Shown: positions 6,177 through 8,778 of the stretch, piece after piece
Layout of the letters: every line of letters starts with the position of its first letter
Position numbering within the stretch: position 1 is the first letter of the stretch
Notes under the pieces: model-generated
Seen by the model: only the letters and a program-made list of their open reading frames with translations
Told to the model about the DNA's origin: nothing
The model's database searches: none
Source: Actinomycetales bacterium
GTDB lineage: Bacteria; Actinomycetota; Actinomycetes; Actinomycetales; Actinomycetaceae
Assembly (NCBI GenBank): GCA_012513625.1
Contig: JAAZBW010000312.1
Location: forward strand, 1-8,778
Direction of reading: 5' to 3'
DNA length: 8,778 bases
Position numbers and translations under genes: made by a program

Positions 6177-6194
6177 TCTCCTGAAAGGAGACTA
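6177..6194 (-). promoter_or_regulatory. Candidate -10 and small hairpin upstream of the sulfatase-fold gene
   Basis: On the minus strand TAGTCT (6194-6189) fits TANNNT, giving a start of transcription near 6182 and a leader of about 24 bases. The perfect inverted repeat TCTCCT-TTC-AGGAGA (6191-6177) overlaps this -10 and an AGGAG that lies too far from the ATG (19 bases) to be the main ribosome site. The remainder of 6159-6332 holds no gene; it contains only GC-rich inverted repeats such as CCCCGG (6224-6229) with CCGGGG (6248-6253), which could end the upstream minus-strand operon. Confidence 0.35.
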
Positions 6195-6332
6195 GGCCGC
6201 GCCGCAGGTGATCCACCAGATCTCCCCGGCACGCCGCGCCGGCCCCTCCGGGGGATGATTCTCCTGGACCCGCGCCGTCGGCAGGCCACCCCGATCCGGC
6301 GGGCGACGCTGGATCGCGCCACACGGGCGACG

Positions 6333-6806
6333 TCAGAGCGCGAGCACCATGACGCCGTCATCCTCCCTGCCCGGCACCGGCACGAAGCCCTCGGCCAGGT
6401 ACAGGAACCGTGAGGGATTGTTTGCCTCCACGGAGAGCGAGAGGGCGGGCAAGCCGCGGCAACGTGCCTCGGCCACCACGGCGCGCGTGAGGCGGCGGGC
6501 GAGGCCGCGGCGGCGGTGGCCATCGCGCACCCAGATCGCGTACTCGGGAACGTCCACAGCCACGAAGCCGAATCCGGGCTCCTCCTCCGGCAGGAACAGG
6601 ACCCAGCAGAGGCCGATCGCGACGCCGTCCACCTCTGCCACCACGCCAAAATCGCCGCGCTCCGGGCGCAGGTCCCTGTAGCGGGCCAACTCCGGATTCG
6701 CCATCGCCTGCTCCACGGTGAACCGCGGGCCCGGCCAGTTGATCGTGCCCATGGACGCCTCGAGCACGAGTTCGGGCTCGTGGCCCAGCATGCGCAGGGA
6801 CACCAT
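6333..6806 (-). CDS. GNAT-family N-acetyltransferase
   Basis: Predicted acetyl-CoA-dependent acetyltransferase of 157 residues, substrate unknown. The acetyl-CoA pyrophosphate loop (motif A) is VRDGHRRRGLARRLTRAVV (93-111), preceded by strand YAIWV. Motif B is LSLSVEANNPSRFLYLAEGF (122-141), where Asn130 and Tyr136 are at typical cofactor/catalytic positions. GDFGVVAEVDGVAIGLCWV (51-69) forms the central strands, and the N-terminal INWPGPRFTVEQAMANPEL is typical of a recurring actinobacterial subgroup, recalled not searched. The reading frame is open back to ATG 6899, which would overlap the methyltransferase gene; GTG 6815 has GGAG 4 bases upstream. I chose ATG 6806 because TAGCGT lies exactly 7 bases upstream (leaderless pattern) and homology begins near VSLRML. 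It follows the methyltransferase by 52 bases on the same strand and may be cotranscribed with it. Confidence 0.85.
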   Translation of the reverse strand: MVSLRMLGHEPELVLEASMGTINWPGPRFTVEQAMANPELARYRDLRPERGDFGVVAEVDGVAIGLCWVLFLPEEEPGFGFVAVDVPEYAIWVRDGHRRRGLARRLTRAVVAEARCRGLPALSLSVEANNPSRFLYLAEGFVPVPGREDDGVMVLAL

Positions 6807-6813
6807 GCGGGGC

Positions 6814-6819
6814 ACGCTA
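6814..6819 (-). promoter_or_regulatory. Candidate -10 giving a leaderless GNAT transcript
   Basis: On the minus strand TAGCGT fits TANNNT and ends 7 bases before ATG 6806. It lies in the 52-base gap after the methyltransferase stop and would allow independent expression. No -35 is evident. Confidence 0.3.
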
Positions 6820-6858
6820 CTCCGGTGTGCCAGTGATGCCGTGTTGAATAGTGCGAGT

Positions 6859-8595
6859 TCAGTCCACGCGTTCGAGGAACCCGGTGGCCACCAGTTCAAC
6901 CACGGCGGCGGCCAGTTCCGCGTTCAACGCCTCAGCGGGCACGTGGAGCAGGTCCGCCAATGCGGCCGCCGTTTGACCCACTGTGAGTTCGCCATCGGCC
7001 ACCGAGAGGAGGCCCGCGAGGGCCGTGTCCATCCGATGGGTGCGCCCGAGCCCGCTGCCCTGCCGCAGCAGGATCACGGTGGGATCCTCCTCGCCGGGGC
7101 GGAGATGGTGCTCCACGGTGACGTCCGGGGCTGCGGCGAGGCGCCAGGTGGCCACGTGCGCGAGGGGCGTGGCGGCAGGATCTGCGGCGGCCTCATCAGC
7201 GTGGCGGCGCTGTGCGGCGAACGCGGCGGCCAGGTGGTCTCCCACCGGCTGGTCTGCGGGGCCTCCGGCCCTCTCGAAGCGGCGCGCGGGCGGGCGAGTG
7301 GATGGGGTGGGGGCCGCCAGGATGTAGCCGAAGCCGATCGACTCCACTCCGCGGGCCTGGAAGTCCTGCAGCCACGCCGCATACACGGCCTCGGTGCGGT
7401 GCCTCTCCCCGGCGCGGAAGCCGCCGTCGCGCATCCAGAGTTCCACGTACTGGGCGGGGTCCATCACCTCCCGCTCCACCACCCAGAGGTCGAGGCCGTG
7501 GGCCGCGGCAGAGAGGCGTTCCTTCCAGTCCTCGCCCGCGCGGTGTTCCCAGTTGCCGATCATCTGGGCGCGGCCGTCTGCGGTGAGCTGGCTGCGGAGG
7601 CTACCGAGGATGACTTCGAGGAGGTGGTCGCCAGAGGTGTGGCCGGCGCCGGCGGCACCGGCACTGTCCTTCTCGGAATCGGTGCCGCCCTTTCTGGCCG
7701 CGGCCGAAGGGACCGGACCCCCGCCGGCGTCCGAGGTGTGGCCGGCACCCGAAATCCCGCCAGCGTCCGAGGTGTGGCCGACGTCCGAACTCCTTCCCGC
7801 GTCCCGGTACTCCATGACGGGAAGGCCCGCCTCATAGGCGGCGGCCGGGGTGATCACAAAGGGCGGGTTGGAGACGATGAGGTCGAATCTCTCACCCCTC
7901 ACTGGCTCGAAGAGGCTGCCCCGACGTAGGTCCCACTCCTGTCCGTTGAGCGCGGCGTTGAAGCGGGCGAACGCGAGCGCTCGCTCGGAGAGGTCCGTGG
8001 CCACCACGTGTTGTGCATGGCCGGTGAGGATGGATGCCTGGATGCCGCAGCCGGTGCCGAGGTCGAGCGCTCGGTGGACGGGGGCGCGGTCGGTGATTCC
8101 CACCAGGGTGAGGCTCGCACCGCCCACGCCCAGCACATGGTCTGCAACGAGCGCTCGGCCGGTGGCGCGCTCGCCGAGGTCGGCGGCGAGCCAGAGACGG
8201 GTCTCATCCGTTCCTATCGGCCGGATGTCCACAGTGGCGCGGTACGCCTCGGGGTCAGCGCCGGTACGGACCAGACCGAGCCGAAGGGCACCCTCGGTAC
8301 GGAGAGACGGAAGCGCGGCTTCGAGGAGTGGTGAGGGCACGTCGTCGCCGAGGAGGAAGAGCCGGGCGATGGTGGCCTCCGGCGTCTCTGCGGCGCGGGC
8401 GACGAGGAGTGCGGGGACACGCTGTTCGCGATCGAGCGCGGCGGTGCCGGTCTCGCCGAGTGCGTCGGAGATGCTGCCGAGGGCGGTGAGATCCGCGCGG
8501 AGACGGGCGATGTCGTCGGGCAGGAATGTGGGAGGCGGGAGTGACACGCTCCCGATTGTCTCAGGCGGGGTGGTGGTGGACTGGGGGTAGGCCAT
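6859..8595 (-). CDS. Class I SAM-dependent methyltransferase with NPPF motif (DUF7059/MTS/DUF7782-like)
   Basis: Predicted methyltransferase of 578 residues acting on an amide or amine nitrogen of RNA or protein; target unknown. An N-terminal helical domain (about 25-160, with RLFLLGDDVPSPLLEAALPS) precedes a Rossmann domain. The SAM-binding motif I is LDLGTGCGIQA (177-187), the acidic motif II is VATDLSERAL (198-207), and motif IV is SNPPF (242-246), the NPPY-type signature of N-methyltransferases such as PrmC or RsmC. YRDAG (263-267) and SGD (321-323) look like one conserved loop separated by a 54-residue repeat-rich insert. NWEH (348-351) and YVELWMRDGG (383-392) follow, then a linker and a C-terminal domain (about 430-578) ending in a helical, winged-helix-like part with ELVATGFL. 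The architecture matches a common actinobacterial family (domain names from memory). ATG 8595 was preferred; GTG 8604 is 9 bases upstream and in frame. No clear SD is present. The GNAT gene follows. Confidence 0.85.
   Translation of the reverse strand: MAYPQSTTTPPETIGSVSLPPPTFLPDDIARLRADLTALGSISDALGETGTAALDREQRVPALLVARAAETPEATIARLFLLGDDVPSPLLEAALPSLRTEGALRLGLVRTGADPEAYRATVDIRPIGTDETRLWLAADLGERATGRALVADHVLGVGGASLTLVGITDRAPVHRALDLGTGCGIQASILTGHAQHVVATDLSERALAFARFNAALNGQEWDLRRGSLFEPVRGERFDLIVSNPPFVITPAAAYEAGLPVMEYRDAGRSSDVGHTSDAGGISGAGHTSDAGGGPVPSAAARKGGTDSEKDSAGAAGAGHTSGDHLLEVILGSLRSQLTADGRAQMIGNWEHRAGEDWKERLSAAAHGLDLWVVEREVMDPAQYVELWMRDGGFRAGERHRTEAVYAAWLQDFQARGVESIGFGYILAAPTPSTRPPARRFERAGGPADQPVGDHLAAAFAAQRRHADEAAADPAATPLAHVATWRLAAAPDVTVEHHLRPGEEDPTVILLRQGSGLGRTHRMDTALAGLLSVADGELTVGQTAAALADLLHVPAEALNAELAAAVVELVATGFLERVD
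7633..7794 (-). repeat. GHTSDAGG-repeat insert in the methyltransferase gene
   Basis: This in-frame segment encodes about 54 Gly/Ala/Ser/Asp-rich residues. GHTSDAGG occurs twice (plus-strand 7756-7779 and 7720-7743), and a partial copy, GHTSGD, occurs at about 7627-7644. On the plus strand the shared core is GCGTCCGAGGTGTGGCC. The copies separate the conserved YRDAG and GD of the loop after the catalytic NPPF motif. Confidence 0.7.
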
Positions 8596-8614
8596 CCGCG
8601 CCACCCCGGCAGCC

Positions 8615-8717
8615 GCGCCGGCGCTCGGTTAACCCGCGCGTCGCGCCCCCGCACACCGGCGCTCAGCGCCAGAACCCGCATCCCGCCGCACACCGGCGCT
8701 CAGCACCAGGAACCCGC
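8615..8717. repeat. Three degenerate 37-38 bp tandem repeats
   Basis: The core CCGGCGCTC recurs at 8618-8626, 8656-8664 and 8693-8701, spaced 38 and 37 bases, each followed by AACCCGC. The second and third copies (8650-8679, 8687-8717) are nearly identical over about 30 bases; the first is diverged. Copy two contains the palindrome GGCGCTCAGCGCC. There is no gene here: 8596-8778 has no credible coding frame. Confidence 0.65.
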
Positions 8718-8729
8718 GTTTCGCCCGAC

Positions 8730-8777
8730 AGGTGTGAAGGGTTAGGGAGCGACTACGGACCCCAAAGTTTCACACCT
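8730..8777. repeat. Imperfect palindrome with AGGTGTGAA / TTCACACCT arms
   Basis: AGGTGTGAA (8730-8738) and TTCACACCT (8769-8777) are perfect 9-base inverted arms separated by 30 bases. Inside, GGGT (8739-8742) can pair with ACCC (8759-8762) across a bulge, extending the hairpin. The element reaches to within one base of the window edge, so its full extent is unknown. It could be a dispersed repeat, an operator pair, or a structured leader of the next gene. Confidence 0.5.
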
Positions 8778-8778
8778 C

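Noticed and set aside
6807..6899. GNAT start at ATG 6899
   Set aside because: It would overlap the methyltransferase coding end by 41 bases, and the extra residues are not family-like. GTG 6815 remains possible.
6718..7929. Plus-strand open frame of 403 codons opposite the methyltransferase and GNAT genes
   Set aside because: Its composition is typical of a GC-rich shadow frame, it spans two real genes and their gap, and it has no motif or ribosome site.
8615..8717. CRISPR array
   Set aside because: The repeats are contiguous and degenerate with a 37-38 base period, leaving no room for unique spacers, and there are no cas genes in the window.

Overview
This window comes from a high-GC Gram-positive bacterium (Actinomycetota). 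The base composition is strongly GC-rich with G/C-ending codons. Several genes match actinobacterial families closely: a SenX3-RegX3 two-component pair, a CarD-type RNA polymerase binding protein next to IspD, and an LpqE-like lipoprotein divergent from carD, as in mycobacteria. An actinomycete outside Mycobacterium is likely; the genus cannot be named from this sequence.

Layout. 70-2063 (+): senX3 and regX3, overlapping by 4 bases, preceded by a leaderless-looking promoter. 2082-2110: a hairpin between convergent genes. 2139-2600 (-): LpqE-like lipoprotein. 2601-2811: divergent promoter region with an extended -10 for carD. 2812-4069 (+): carD and ispD, separated by 7 bases. 4056-4132: two hairpins, each overlapping a stop codon (ispD and the convergent sulfatase-fold gene). 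4110-6158 (-): a five-helix membrane phosphoglycerol-transferase-like enzyme of the LtaS/MdoB superfamily. 6333-6806 (-): GNAT acetyltransferase. 6859-8595 (-): large class I methyltransferase with an NPPF motif. 8596-8778: no gene; it holds three degenerate 37-38 bp tandem repeats and a 48-base imperfect palindrome that ends one base before the window edge.

How the genes fit together. SenX3-RegX3 is the phosphate-starvation sensor/regulator of actinobacteria. CarD tunes rRNA and housekeeping promoter opening. IspD makes the third intermediate of the MEP isoprenoid pathway. The membrane enzyme probably adds or polymerises a phospho-alcohol (phosphoglycerol) on a cell-envelope glycolipid or glycan. 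The acetyltransferase and methyltransferase have unknown substrates.

Most notable points. (1) CarD carries Glu at position 47, where mycobacterial CarD has the RNA polymerase contact Arg47, and Ser112 where a Trp is usual. (2) Low-complexity insertions or extensions interrupt three otherwise well-conserved proteins: a Gly/Ala/Ser insert in the IspD arm, a GHTSDAGG-repeat insert splitting a conserved loop of the methyltransferase, and a Pro/Ser tail on SenX3. (3) The membrane enzyme belongs to a distinctive TSDGE/SGH/ADHYPYGL subfamily that I associate from memory with Clostridia. I see no mobile element, CRISPR array, RNA gene or clearly new defence-type system.
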